From contig NZ_CABPSN010000001.1 of NCBI RefSeq assembly GCF_902459565.1, forward strand, positions 682,001 to 746,000: a stretch of DNA of 64,000 nucleotides, written 5' to 3'. Source of the stretch: Pandoraea aquatica (GTDB lineage Bacteria; Pseudomonadota; Gammaproteobacteria; Burkholderiales; Burkholderiaceae). Each line of letters begins with the position of its first letter. Within the stretch, counting starts at the first letter, position 1. A program made the position numbers and the translations under genes. Below the pieces are notes generated by a model. It was given only the letters and a program-made list of their open reading frames with translations, was not told the DNA's origin and ran no database searches. This document shows, in pieces, positions 37,128 through 46,719 of the stretch.

Positions 37128-39629
37128 ATGATGGCCTTATGGATTCTCGCGTTTGTCGTGGGCGTCACCGCCCTGCTTTTCTACCGTGCACACGCCTGGC
37201 AATGGCTGATCGCCACCGTCCTGTGGGTCGGCGCAGGCATCTCTCTCGGACTGACGGGAACGGTCGCGACCGCGATTCTCGCCGTCGTGCTGATCGTCCC
37301 CGCGTTGATCCTTAGCATCGGCCCGCTACGCCGCGCGTGGGTCACTGCGCCGATGCTCGCCAAATTCCGCTCGATCATGCCGGAAATGTCGCACACCGAA
37401 AAAGATGCCATCGAAGCGGGCACCGTCTGGTGGGATGCCGACCTGTTCTCCGGCCGCCCCGACTGGGACAAATTCAGCGCCATGCCCGCCCCCGCCCTGT
37501 CGGCCGACGAGCAGGCGTTCATGGACAATCAGGTCGAGCATCTTTGCGATCTGTCGAACGACTGGGAAAGCACGCAGGTCTGGCAGGATCTGCCGCCCAA
37601 GGCATGGCAATACGCCAAGGACGCAGGCTTTCTCGGCATGATCATTCCGAAGCGATACGGCGGTCTCGAATTCTCCGCCTACGCGCACTCGCAAGTGGTG
37701 ATGAAGCTGGCGTCACGCTGCTCAGCCGCAGCCGTTTCGGTGATGGTGCCGAACTCGCTCGGTCCGGCCGAACTGCTATTGCACTACGGCACCGAGGACC
37801 AGAAGAACTACTATCTCCCCCGCCTCGCCAAGGGCGAAGAAATCCCCTGCTTTGCGCTGACAAGCCCGTATGCGGGCTCGGACGCCGCCGCCATCCCCGA
37901 CGTCGGCATCGTCTGCCGCGGCATGCATGAGGGCCGCGAAACCCTCGGCTTTCGCGTCACCTGGAACAAGCGCTACATCACGCTCGGCCCCATTGCCACC
38001 GTGCTCGGATTGGCGTTCCGCGCGCTTGACCCCGACCATCTGCTGGGCGACGACGCGGAACCCGGCATCACCTGCGCACTGATTCCGACGAAGCACCCGG
38101 GCGTGGTGATCGGTCGTCGTCACTGGCCGCTGAACGCAGTCTTCCAGAACGGTCCGAACTCGGGCAAGGACGTCTTCATCCCGCTCGACTGGGTGATCGG
38201 CGGACAGGCGCAAGTCGGCAAGGGTTGGCGCATGTTGATGGAATGTCTGGCTGCGGGCCGTGCGATTTCGCTGCCATCGTCGAACGTCGGTTACTCGAAG
38301 ATCGCCGTTCGCGCGACTGGCGCGTATGCGGCCGTGCGTCGCCAGTTCCGCACGCCGATCGGCAAGTTCGAAGGGGTTCAGGAAGCGCTCGCACGCATGG
38401 CGGGCAATCTCTATGCGATGGACGCTGCGCGTCGCATGGCGGCATTGGCCGTCGATCTCGGCGAAAAGCCCTCGGTCATCTCGGCCATCGCGAAGTACCA
38501 CGTGACCGAGCGCGCCCGCAAGGTGGTGAACGACGGCATGGACGTCGTCGCCGGCAAGGGCATCTGCATGGGCCCGAACAACTTCCTTGCCCGCGCCTAT
38601 CAGCAGATTCCCGTGTCGATCACCGTGGAAGGCGCGAACATCATGACCCGCTGCCTGATGATCTTCGGTCAGGGCGCGATCCGCTGCCATCCGTACGTGC
38701 TTAAAGAGCTGGCCGCAGCACAAACGTCTGACCACACTGCCGCCGTGCGCGCCTTCGACGACGCCCTCTTCGGCCACCTGACGTTCGTCACGAGCAACAT
38801 CGTGCGCGGCGCGCTCCAGGGCATCACGCACGCGCGCTTCTCCGCCGTGCCGTCGAAGGCCGCGCCCGAACTGCACGCCTACTACCGCGCCGCGAACCGC
38901 ATGTCGACACTGCTCGCCATCGCGGCCGACATTTCGATGGCAGTACTCGGCGGCTCGCTCAAACGTCGCGAGAGCATCACGGGACGCCTCGGCGACATCC
39001 TCTCCCAGCTCTTCCTTTTGACGGCCACGCTCAAACGCTTCGAGGACGAAGGCCGCCCCGTTGCTGACCTGCCGCTGGTGCATTGGGCAGCGCAGGATGC
39101 CCTCTGGCAAGCGCGCGAAGCGTTCGAGGGCGTGCTGGCGAACTATCCGTCGCGGGGCGTTGCATGGTGGATGCGTTGGAAGCTCATGCCGCTCGGCCTG
39201 CCGTACGCCAAGCCGTCGGATGCGCTGGCCGCGCGCGTGGCCGAGGTGATGCAGACGCCGGGCGACGCCCGCGAGCGCCTCATCGCTGGCAGCTACTCGC
39301 CGAGCGCGGACGTCGACGATCTGGCTTACGGCGAAATCGTCTTCCAGATGACGCCGCAAGTCACCGTGATCGAGCAACGCCTGCGCACCGCGATCAAGGA
39401 GGGGCGTCTGGCGGCCATGCCGCAGAGCCTACCCGAGTTCACTGCCTGGGTGGACCACGCTGCGACGCTGCAACTGGTGAGCGACGACGAACGTCGCCTG
39501 CTGGCGCAGTACGCCGATTACGCGGCGAAGGCCGTGGCGGTCGACGACTTCCCAGCCGACTTCGGACGCGCCACCGACATGCAACACGCCCGGCAGCAGA
39601 CCCCGGCGGACGAAGCACTCACGTCGTGA
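37128..39629 (+). CDS. fadE: Acyl-CoA dehydrogenase, FadE type
   Basis: FadE catalyses the first, FAD-dependent step of fatty-acid beta-oxidation, forming trans-2-enoyl-CoA, and is membrane-associated. The 833 residues start with two membrane helices at about 1-60. The dehydrogenase body follows, with GFLGMIIPKRYGGLEFSAYA, CFALTSPYAGSDAAAIPD, VGKGWRMLMECLAAGRAISL and VEGANIMTRCLMIFGQGAIR. The C-terminal extension is the DUF1974-like region typical of the E. coli FadE class. GGGAGGA lies 7 bases before the first of two adjacent ATGs. It opens a plus-strand run with SDR, MaoC, thiolase and fadD genes. Confidence 0.95.
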   Translation: MMALWILAFVVGVTALLFYRAHAWQWLIATVLWVGAGISLGLTGTVATAILAVVLIVPALILSIGPLRRAWVTAPMLAKFRSIMPEMSHTEKDAIEAGTVWWDADLFSGRPDWDKFSAMPAPALSADEQAFMDNQVEHLCDLSNDWESTQVWQDLPPKAWQYAKDAGFLGMIIPKRYGGLEFSAYAHSQVVMKLASRCSAAAVSVMVPNSLGPAELLLHYGTEDQKNYYLPRLAKGEEIPCFALTSPYAGSDAAAIPDVGIVCRGMHEGRETLGFRVTWNKRYITLGPIATVLGLAFRALDPDHLLGDDAEPGITCALIPTKHPGVVIGRRHWPLNAVFQNGPNSGKDVFIPLDWVIGGQAQVGKGWRMLMECLAAGRAISLPSSNVGYSKIAVRATGAYAAVRRQFRTPIGKFEGVQEALARMAGNLYAMDAARRMAALAVDLGEKPSVISAIAKYHVTERARKVVNDGMDVVAGKGICMGPNNFLARAYQQIPVSITVEGANIMTRCLMIFGQGAIRCHPYVLKELAAAQTSDHTAAVRAFDDALFGHLTFVTSNIVRGALQGITHARFSAVPSKAAPELHAYYRAANRMSTLLAIAADISMAVLGGSLKRRESITGRLGDILSQLFLLTATLKRFEDEGRPVADLPLVHWAAQDALWQAREAFEGVLANYPSRGVAWWMRWKLMPLGLPYAKPSDALAARVAEVMQTPGDARERLIAGSYSPSADVDDLAYGEIVFQMTPQVTVIEQRLRTAIKEGRLAAMPQSLPEFTAWVDHAATLQLVSDDERRLLAQYADYAAKAVAVDDFPADFGRATDMQHARQQTPADEALTS

Positions 39630-39705
39630 GCCCATCCGTCGGCGCTGCAAACCGCGCCCAACCGCTACCCGTTTTTCGCCAGAACACTCTGAGGATTTCC
39701 GCGCC

Positions 39706-41139
39706 GTGACGACGTCCGACCGATACCTTGCCTTTGCCAACTCCGCCGTGGGTAGCCGCCTGGCCAACGCGCTGGGCCTGCCGCGCCCGGTGCCCCTGGA
39801 GCGCATGCCGGACTATGGCGACGACGTTGCCGAAGCGCGCGCAATTGCCCCACCGCTCGCAGTCGTCGGCGGCGCGGGCGACGCACCGTTGCTGCCCGGT
39901 CTCGCCCGCGAACTGCATTGGCTCGGCATTCCGAGCCTGGCACACGCGCAGCGGCTCGACTGGATCTCATACGCCAACAAGGCGGGCACGATGAGTGGAC
40001 GATTCAACGCGAACGAAGGCGTGCGTCCCAAAGCGTTGCTGTTCGACGCAAGCGGCATCGCCGACACCGCAGGACTGGAATCGCTATACGCGTTCTTTCA
40101 CGACACGCTGGCAACGCTTGATCGATGCGCTCGCGTGCTGGTGCTCGGCCTGCCGCCGTCGATGGCCGCCACGCCGCAGGCGAGCATTGCGCAGCGTGCG
40201 CTGGAAGGCTTCGTGCGCTCGCTGGCCAAGGAGCTCAAGCGTGGTGCGACGGCGCAACTGCTCTACGTCGCCCCTCATGCTCGCGAGTCGTTGCACTCCA
40301 CGTTGCGGTTCTTCCTCTCGCCGCGCGCCGCGTATGTCAGCGGTCAGGCGATCACCCTTCAAGCACCTGTCTTCGAGACACCGCCCATGCGCGACACACG
40401 TCCGCTCGCCGGACAGGTCGCCGTGGTGACGGGTGCGGCGCGCGGCATCGGCGAGTCCATCGCGACCGTACTGGCGCGCGACGGTGCGCATGTCGTGTGC
40501 GTCGACATCCCGTCAGCGCAAGACGCACTCACCACCGTCGCCACGCGTCTCGACGGCAGCGCCCTCACCTGCGACATCGCGTCGCCTGAGGCAGCGGCCA
40601 CGTTGATGGCGCATCTCGCGACACATGCCCCTAACGGTCTGGACATCCTCGTACACAACGCTGGCATCACGCGCGACAAGACGATTGTTCGCATGAGCGA
40701 TGCGCAGTGGCAAAGCGTGCTCGACATCAACGTCGGCGCGCCGCAACGGCTCAATGCCGCATTGCTCGACGCCGGCATGCTGCGCGCCAGCAGCCGGATC
40801 GTCGGCGTCGCTTCCATCAGTGGCATTGCCGGCAATCGCGGGCAGACGAATTACGCCGCATCGAAGGCGGCCGTCATCGGAATGGTGGAGGCGTGGTCGC
40901 CCTTGCTTGCTGAACGCCATATCAGCATCAATGCCGTGGCCCCCGGCTTCATCGAGACGCAGATGACCGCGGCGGTCCCGTTCGCCATTCGCGAAGCCGG
41001 ACGCCGCATGAACTCGCTCGGACAAGGCGGCCAGCCCGTCGACGTGGCCGAAGCGATCGCGTGGCTCGCGCATCCCGCCTCCGGCGCGCTGACAGGACAG
41101 GTCGTGCGCGTGTGCGGCCAGAGCCTGCTGGGAGCATGA
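39706..41139 (+). CDS. Long-form 3-oxoacyl-ACP/CoA reductase (high-molecular-weight FabG)
   Basis: The 477-residue protein has an N-terminal degenerate Rossmann domain (about 1-215). A complete classical SDR domain follows at about 225-477, with VAVVTGAARGIGESIA, DILVHNAGITRDKT, a Ser in VGVASISGIAGNRG and the catalytic pair in NYAASKAAVIG. It interconverts 3-oxoacyl and 3-hydroxyacyl thioesters; long FabG4-type enzymes can use CoA esters. In this cluster it probably serves beta-oxidation, supplying the 3-hydroxyacyl-CoA dehydrogenase step. The start is GTG with GAGGA 10 bases upstream. Its stop overlaps the next ATG (ATGA). Confidence 0.9.
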   Translation: MTTSDRYLAFANSAVGSRLANALGLPRPVPLERMPDYGDDVAEARAIAPPLAVVGGAGDAPLLPGLARELHWLGIPSLAHAQRLDWISYANKAGTMSGRFNANEGVRPKALLFDASGIADTAGLESLYAFFHDTLATLDRCARVLVLGLPPSMAATPQASIAQRALEGFVRSLAKELKRGATAQLLYVAPHARESLHSTLRFFLSPRAAYVSGQAITLQAPVFETPPMRDTRPLAGQVAVVTGAARGIGESIATVLARDGAHVVCVDIPSAQDALTTVATRLDGSALTCDIASPEAAATLMAHLATHAPNGLDILVHNAGITRDKTIVRMSDAQWQSVLDINVGAPQRLNAALLDAGMLRASSRIVGVASISGIAGNRGQTNYAASKAAVIGMVEAWSPLLAERHISINAVAPGFIETQMTAAVPFAIREAGRRMNSLGQGGQPVDVAEAIAWLAHPASGALTGQVVRVCGQSLLGA

Positions 41140-42167
41140 CGATGCCGAACGACCGACCGCGTGACTCATCCGACAGTCCGAACGTCGCCGTCGCTACACA
41201 GCTGAGGCAAGTCACCTTTCTGCCGTCGCCGCTGCATCTTTACCTGCGCGCATTGATGACCTCGCGCAAACCGGCCCGCGCGCAGCCGATGCCACCGCTG
41301 GGTTTCGAGCGCCGCAATGTGCCACTGGACGGTGAAGACATCGCCCGCTACGCACGGCTGTGCGGCTTCACGCAGACGATGGGCGTGCCGCCCACGTGGC
41401 CGCATCTGCTCGCCTTCCCGCTCCACATGCTGCTGATGACCGATCGCACTTTCCCGTTCGCCATGCTCGGCATGGTGCATCTGGCGAACCGGATCCGACA
41501 GTTCGCAACGTTGAACGTGGGCGAACGACTGACGTTGGATGTGCGGTGCGGCCCGCTGTACGCGCACGACAAGGGGCAGGTGTTCACGGTCGTCACGACG
41601 GCGCGTCGCGACGACATCGTCGTGTGGATCGGCGAGAGCCTGTACCTGCGTACCGGCGTGCGCGACGCACTTGGCACGCCCTACCAGGCGCAACTGAGCG
41701 CCGATGCTTCGCTGACGAAAGCGGCGACGTGGCAAGTCCCGGCGGATCTCGGACGTCAATACGCGCGTATCTCGGGCGACTACAACCCGATCCATCTGTG
41801 GCCGTTCACGGCGAAGCTGTTCGGCTTTGTGCGTCCGATCATCCACGGGATGTGGAGCTTCGCGCGAACGCTTGCCGCCGCGATGCCCGACGACGTGAGT
41901 GCCTCCGGTCCGGTCGATCTGCTGGTGGAGTTCAAGACGCCGGTGCTGCTGCCGGGCGACGTCACCTTCTGGCGCGCGCAGCCCGCGCAACCGCTTGTTC
42001 AACCGCATGTGCAACATTTCGAACTGCGCGACGCCGCAGGCACCGTCCCGCATCTGCGCGGACGCTGGCAGGCCATCGGCGGCACGTCTTTGGCGCAGTC
42101 GTTCTCGCCTCCATCGCCCGCTTCGTCTTCCTCCGATTCTCAGCCCCATCTCCCGGACCAGCCATGA
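41136..42167 (+). CDS. MaoC-like (R)-enoyl-CoA hydratase, double hot-dog
   Basis: The 343-residue protein is a two-hot-dog hydratase/dehydratase. The second half contains the MaoC active-site block YARISGDYNPIHLWPFTAKL at about 210-229, with the catalytic Asp and His, then GFVRPIIHGMWSFART. It hydrates trans-2-enoyl-CoA to the (R)-3-hydroxy form, which fits the SDR upstream. The start at 41136 overlaps the SDR stop by four bases and its own stop overlaps the thiolase ATG the same way, so the three are translationally coupled. Two codons later another ATG is possible. Confidence 0.9.
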   Translation: MTMPNDRPRDSSDSPNVAVATQLRQVTFLPSPLHLYLRALMTSRKPARAQPMPPLGFERRNVPLDGEDIARYARLCGFTQTMGVPPTWPHLLAFPLHMLLMTDRTFPFAMLGMVHLANRIRQFATLNVGERLTLDVRCGPLYAHDKGQVFTVVTTARRDDIVVWIGESLYLRTGVRDALGTPYQAQLSADASLTKAATWQVPADLGRQYARISGDYNPIHLWPFTAKLFGFVRPIIHGMWSFARTLAAAMPDDVSASGPVDLLVEFKTPVLLPGDVTFWRAQPAQPLVQPHVQHFELRDAAGTVPHLRGRWQAIGGTSLAQSFSPPSPASSSSDSQPHLPDQP

Positions 42168-43483
42168 GCGCCCTCAAACCCACTGCGCCCGCCCCTGCCT
42201 TGCGCCGCGTTGCCATCCTCGGCGGCAATCGCATTCCTTTCGCGCGCTCGAACACGGCCTACGCCACGGCGTCGAATCAGGACATGCTCACGGCCGCCTT
42301 TCAGGGCCTCATCGACCGCTTCGACCTTCACGGCCAAACCCTCGGCGAAGTCGCGGCGGGCGCAGTCCTCAAGCACGCCCGCGACTTCAACCTGACGCGC
42401 GAATCGGTGTTGTCGACCACGCTCGCCCCTCAAACGCCCGCTTACGACGTCCAGCAAGCCTGCGGCACTGGCCTTGAGACGGCGATCCTCACCGGCAATA
42501 AAATTGCGCTCGGTCAGATCGACGTGGCGATTGCCGGTGGTGTCGACACGGCGTCGGACGCGCCTATCGGCGTCAACGAGAAACTGCGCAAGATCCTCCT
42601 CGAAGCGAACCGTCAGCGCAGCACCGGCGGCAAGCTGGGCGCGCTGGCGAAGGTGCGTCCCGGCATGTTGTTCAACCCGGCACTGCCACGTAACGGCGAA
42701 CCGCGCACGGGCCTCTCGATGGGAGAGCATTGCGAGTTGATGGCAAAGCGCTGGGAAATCGAGCGCGCCGCGCAGGACACGCTCACGCTCGCCAGTCACG
42801 AACATCTGGCGCAAGCCTACGAACGCGGTTTCTTCCTCGATCTGATGACACCGTTTCGCGGCCTGCAACGCGATAACAACCTGCGCCCCGACCTCACGCT
42901 GGAAAAGCTCTCCAGCCTCAAGCCGGTGTTCGACCGTAGCGCCACCGGCACGCTCACGGCGGGCAACTCCACACCGCTGACCGACGGTGCATCGTGCGTG
43001 TTGCTCGCCAGCGAAGACTGGGCGAAGGCACACAACCATCCGGTGCTCGCCTATCTGACGTACTCGCAGACGGCGGCCGTCGACTTCTTCAATCCCGACG
43101 AATCGCAGCGTGAGGGCTTGCTGATGGCCCCAGCCTATGCCGTCCCGCGCATGCTCGCGCAGGCGGGACTCACATTGCAGAACTTCGATTTCTACGAAAT
43201 TCACGAGGCCTTCGCCGCGCAGGTGCTGTGCACGTTGAAGGCATGGGAAGACCCCGCGTACTGCCGCGACAAGCTGGGACTGGCCGCGCCGCTGGGCAGC
43301 ATCGACCGTCAGCGTCTGAACGTGAACGGCAGCTCGCTCGCGTGCGGCCATCCGTTCGCCGCCACCGGCGGGCGCATTCTCGCCACCCTCGCCAAGCTGC
43401 TGTCCCAGCGCGGCGGCGGCCGTGGCCTTATCTCGATCTGCGCGGCTGGCGGTCAAGGCGTCGTCGCGATGTTGGAGCGATAA
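42164..43483 (+). CDS. Acetyl-CoA C-acyltransferase (thiolase), FadI/FadA class
   Basis: This thiolase cleaves 3-oxoacyl-CoA to acetyl-CoA and a shortened acyl-CoA. The 439 residues carry nucleophile Cys100 in VQQACGTGLETAI, the NxxG/His block FYEIHEAFAAQVL, and the C-terminal acid-base motif LACGHPFAATGGRI followed by ICAAGGQGVVAML. The length fits FadI-like enzymes better than biosynthetic PhaA (about 393). It is the last of the coupled fadE-SDR-MaoC-thiolase genes, followed 173 bases later by fadD. Confidence 0.94.
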   Translation: MSALKPTAPAPALRRVAILGGNRIPFARSNTAYATASNQDMLTAAFQGLIDRFDLHGQTLGEVAAGAVLKHARDFNLTRESVLSTTLAPQTPAYDVQQACGTGLETAILTGNKIALGQIDVAIAGGVDTASDAPIGVNEKLRKILLEANRQRSTGGKLGALAKVRPGMLFNPALPRNGEPRTGLSMGEHCELMAKRWEIERAAQDTLTLASHEHLAQAYERGFFLDLMTPFRGLQRDNNLRPDLTLEKLSSLKPVFDRSATGTLTAGNSTPLTDGASCVLLASEDWAKAHNHPVLAYLTYSQTAAVDFFNPDESQREGLLMAPAYAVPRMLAQAGLTLQNFDFYEIHEAFAAQVLCTLKAWEDPAYCRDKLGLAAPLGSIDRQRLNVNGSSLACGHPFAATGGRILATLAKLLSQRGGGRGLISICAAGGQGVVAMLER

Positions 43484-43656
43484 ACACAACCGCAACAAAG
43501 CAGTAACCACAACGCAGCACCGACTAAACAACGAGCAAAGCCACACAGGGGAAGTTACAAACGCCGCCGGGCGAACGACCGCGAGCCGACGATAGATCGG
43601 CCGCATCGCGATCATGGCGGCGCATAAGAACGCAGAAAACTTCAACGGAGACAACG

Positions 43657-45372
43657 ATGGATCAAGCCGTTCAGCAGGAACGCGTGTGGCTCAGTGCCTA
43701 CCCTCCCGGGGTACCTGCCGACATCGACGTCAATCGCTATGCATCGCTCGTGCAGGCGTTCGACGAATGGATCGAGAAGTACCGCGACCGCATCGCGTTC
43801 GTGAGTCTCGGCAGTGAGATCACCTATGCCGAGGTGTCCCGTCAGGCCCATGCCTTCGCCGCGTGGCTGCAAGCGCAAGGCGTGAAGAAAGGTGAGCGCG
43901 TCGCGCTCATGATGCCCAACTGCTTTCAGTATCCGATCTGTCTGTTCGGCACGCTCATTGCCGGCGCTGTGGTCGTCAACGTCAACCCGTTGTACACCGC
44001 ACGCGAACTGAAGCACCAGCTGCAAGACAGCGGCGCGCAGACCATCGTCGTCTTCGAAAACTTCGCCAAAACATTGGAGGAAGCGCTACCCGACACCGAG
44101 GTGCGCAACGTGCTCGTGACGCAGATCGGCGATCTGCTCCAGCCGGGCGCGAACGTCAAGGGACGTGCCGTCAATTTCCTCATGCGCCACATCGCCAAGC
44201 AAGTGCCGCCGTATCGTTTGCCGCAGGCGGTTGCGTTGCGTCAGGCGCTCGCGAGCGGCGCAAAGCTGAAGGCCACGCCGGTGCCGCTCGTGCGCGAAGA
44301 CCTCGCCTTCCTCCAATACACCGGCGGCACGACCGGCGTCGCCAAGGGTGCGATGCTCTCGCACGGCAACGTCCTGGCCAATCTGCTGCAAACGGAGGCA
44401 TGGGCGGCCGATCAGCTCGACGGCGACATCGAGGTCAATCTGTCGCTGCTGCCGATGTATCACATCCTCTCGCTGACGTTGAACTGTCTGGTGTTCATGA
44501 GTCTGGGCGGGCGCAACATCCTGATTGCGAATCCGCGCGACGTGAAAAAGGTCGTGTACATCATTCGCAACGAAACGTTCACCGGGGTGACAGGCGTCAA
44601 TACCCTGTTCAACGGCCTGCTCGAGAACGCCGACTTCCGTGCACGCGACTTTTCCAAACTGAAACTGTCGCTTGCCGGTGGCATGGCCACGCAACGCGCG
44701 ATTGCCGAGCGATGGAAGCAGGTCACGGGCAAGCCGATCATCGAAGGCTACGGCCTCACCGAATGCTCCCCCATCGTCACGATGAACCCGGTGGACATCG
44801 CCCATATGGACGCAGTCGACTTTTCCGGCTCCATCGGTCTGCCTGCCCCGTCGACCGATGTGCGCTTCAAGCGCGACGACGGCACGTGGGCCCCCATCGG
44901 TGAGCCGGGCGAGTTGTGTGTGCGCGGGCCTCAGGTCATGCGCGGTTACTGGAATCGTCCTGAAGAGACCGCCAAAACGTTCGATGCCGACGGCTGGCTG
45001 ATGACCGGCGACATCGGCGTCATGGACGAGCGCGGTTACGTGAGGCTGATCGACCGCAAGAAAGACATGATTCTCGTGTCGGGTTTCAACGTCTATCCGA
45101 ACGAGGTCGAGGACGTGGTGATGCTTCATCCCGGCGTACGCGAAGCGGCGGTGGTCGGCGTGCCCGATCCGGTGGCCGGCGAGCGCGTGAAGCTCGTGGT
45201 CATCGCCAAGGACCCGACGCTCACCATCGAAGCCATGGCCGCGCACTGCCGCAAGCATCTGACCGCGTACAAGGTGCCGCGCATCATCGAATTCCGTCAG
45301 GGCGAACTGCCCAAGTCGACGGTCGGCAAGATCCTGCGGCGCGAACTGCGCGAACCGGTCTCAGGGAGGTAG
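43657..45372 (+). CDS. fadD: Long-chain fatty-acid-CoA ligase
   Basis: FadD activates imported fatty acids to acyl-CoA with ATP at the inner membrane. The 571 residues start with the FadD-type N terminus WLSAYPPGVPADIDVNRYAS. The P-loop is FLQYTGGTTGVAKGAMLSH at about 217, the A5 motif is EGYGLTECSPIVTMNP, then GWLMTGDIGVMDERGYVRLI and DMILVSGFNVYPNEVEDVV. The catalytic lysine is in LPKSTVGKILRRELR. GGAG lies 6-9 bases before the ATG. The 173-base gap upstream is purine-rich and shows no clear promoter. Confidence 0.95.
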   Translation: MDQAVQQERVWLSAYPPGVPADIDVNRYASLVQAFDEWIEKYRDRIAFVSLGSEITYAEVSRQAHAFAAWLQAQGVKKGERVALMMPNCFQYPICLFGTLIAGAVVVNVNPLYTARELKHQLQDSGAQTIVVFENFAKTLEEALPDTEVRNVLVTQIGDLLQPGANVKGRAVNFLMRHIAKQVPPYRLPQAVALRQALASGAKLKATPVPLVREDLAFLQYTGGTTGVAKGAMLSHGNVLANLLQTEAWAADQLDGDIEVNLSLLPMYHILSLTLNCLVFMSLGGRNILIANPRDVKKVVYIIRNETFTGVTGVNTLFNGLLENADFRARDFSKLKLSLAGGMATQRAIAERWKQVTGKPIIEGYGLTECSPIVTMNPVDIAHMDAVDFSGSIGLPAPSTDVRFKRDDGTWAPIGEPGELCVRGPQVMRGYWNRPEETAKTFDADGWLMTGDIGVMDERGYVRLIDRKKDMILVSGFNVYPNEVEDVVMLHPGVREAAVVGVPDPVAGERVKLVVIAKDPTLTIEAMAAHCRKHLTAYKVPRIIEFRQGELPKSTVGKILRRELREPVSGR

Positions 45373-45416
45373 CGAGAAACTCACGGCAACAAAGAAAGAT
45401 AAAGGGAGATAACAAT

Positions 45417-46340
45417 ATGCGAATGACTTTGACGTTGGCCATGCTGCCCGCCGCGCTGACTTTCAGTGCGCTCGCGGGCGGGCTGGCCCCTTCCACTGCG
45501 CTCGCTCAGGCGAGCGCAGCCGCCCCATCGACGGCCACATCCACCGCCGCCCCGGACGCCGACACTGCAAAGCTCGCCGCCCTGCCCGTCTCCGCACAAA
45601 CACAATGGCTCGCGCGCACGATCAAGAGCGGCGAACTGGCGAAGATGCCCGACGAGCAGATCGTCGCCAGCATGCAAGCTATCCAGCCCGAAGCGCTCGT
45701 GCGCTTTCTGAAGGCCGAGGCTTCGGCGTTGCCGGAGTATCAGTACGAGCTGACCCGCCACGAACGCATCAACAATCAGTGGCAGACCACGCCCGACCGC
45801 ATGCTCGTGAAGATTCGCGAGAACCCGTTGCAGATTTACGCGAAATGGCAGCCTGACGGCGCGCACGCCGGGCAGGAAATCATCTATGACGAGACGAAGC
45901 GCCCCAAGGAGATGTACGGACACCTGGGCGGCATCCTCGGCTTCACGTCGATCTGGAGCAGCATCGACGGCTCGCTCGCCCGCTCACAATCGAACCACAC
46001 CGTGCGCGATCTCGGCTTTGCCTTCATCGCGGATCAGATTGCGCACGACGGCAGGAGCTTTCGCGCCGCCGGCCTTTCCGAGAAGCCAGCAAAAATATCG
46101 GCATCCGAATCAAATGGTGTTCGCGTGCTGGCACTGGAATGGGAAGCCCCCTCCGGCCCGCCGCAACACTACGCCAACAAGTCGCGCGTGTTGCTCGATC
46201 TGAAGACGGGCAGACCGCGCGGCATCGAAGCGTGGGACGCCGCCGGCCAGAAAGTCGAGGAAATGCGCTTCGAGAAAGTGCGCAAGGAACAGTGGACGGA
46301 CGCCACGTTCGACCCGAAGAATCCCGACTACAAGTTCTGA
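45417..46340 (+). CDS. Exported DUF1571-type protein
   Basis: The 307-residue product has a Sec signal of about 30 residues ending STALAQA, then an Ala/Thr/Pro-rich linker. The body at about 95-290 resembles DUF1571 (YQYELTRHERINNQWQ, LVKIRENPLQIYAKWQPDG, GQEIIYDETKRP). Function is unknown; the family is exported. AGGGAG lies 8 bases before the ATG. It follows fadD by 44 bases, so it may be co-expressed with fatty-acid use. A perfect terminator closes the transcript. Confidence 0.75.
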   Translation: MRMTLTLAMLPAALTFSALAGGLAPSTALAQASAAAPSTATSTAAPDADTAKLAALPVSAQTQWLARTIKSGELAKMPDEQIVASMQAIQPEALVRFLKAEASALPEYQYELTRHERINNQWQTTPDRMLVKIRENPLQIYAKWQPDGAHAGQEIIYDETKRPKEMYGHLGGILGFTSIWSSIDGSLARSQSNHTVRDLGFAFIADQIAHDGRSFRAAGLSEKPAKISASESNGVRVLALEWEAPSGPPQHYANKSRVLLDLKTGRPRGIEAWDAAGQKVEEMRFEKVRKEQWTDATFDPKNPDYKF

Positions 46341-46356
46341 CGCCGCAAGCACGACG

Positions 46357-46393
46357 AAAGCCCGCCACCCTGCATCGAGGGTGGCGGGCTTTT
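46357..46393. terminator. Bidirectional terminator between the DUF1571 gene and minE
   Basis: AAAGCCCGCCACCCT, loop GCATCG, AGGGTGGCGGGCTTT is a perfect 15-bp stem with flanking A and T runs, placed 16 bases after the DUF1571 stop. minE ends convergently at 46456. Confidence 0.94.
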
Positions 46394-46455
46394 CGCTTAT
46401 TCGCACGTTAAACGCCGGCGTCTTGCAAAGAAGCCGCCGGATGACCGGTGACCGA

Positions 46456-46710
46456 TCAGGTCTGCGGCAGTTCGATCTTCACTTCGAGCACTTCCAAGTT
46501 GTCCTGATGCTCGACGCTGACCTTGATGTCGTCTTGCGCGATTTTCACGTACTTGGAGATGACGGCGACCAGCTCGCGTTGCAGAGCCGGCAGGTAATCG
46601 GCCGGCGGCGACGAGCCCGTGCGTTCGTGCGCCAGAATGATCTGCAGGCGCTCTTTGGCAACGGCGGCGGTCTTTTTCTTCTCCCCCAGGAGGAAAGACA
46701 GGAAGGACAT
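46456..46710 (-). CDS. minE: Cell-division topological specificity factor MinE
   Basis: MinE stimulates MinD ATPase and drives the pole-to-pole oscillation that confines MinC. The 84 residues contain the membrane-targeting and MinD-binding part [20 protein letters not shown] and [12 protein letters not shown], then the topological domain with [15 protein letters not shown] and [14 protein letters not shown]. It starts 9 bases after the minD stop, as the last gene of minCDE. Confidence 0.97.
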   Translation of the reverse strand: MSFLSFLLGEKKKTAAVAKERLQIILAHERTGSSPPADYLPALQRELVAVISKYVKIAQDDIKVSVEHQDNLEVLEVKIELPQT

Positions 46711-46719
46711 GGGCGCTCC

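Noticed and set aside
41360-42163. A 5' extension of the thiolase frame reaching back through the MaoC gene.
   Set aside because: The MaoC frame has the conserved motifs here, and ATGA coupling fixes the thiolase start at 42164.
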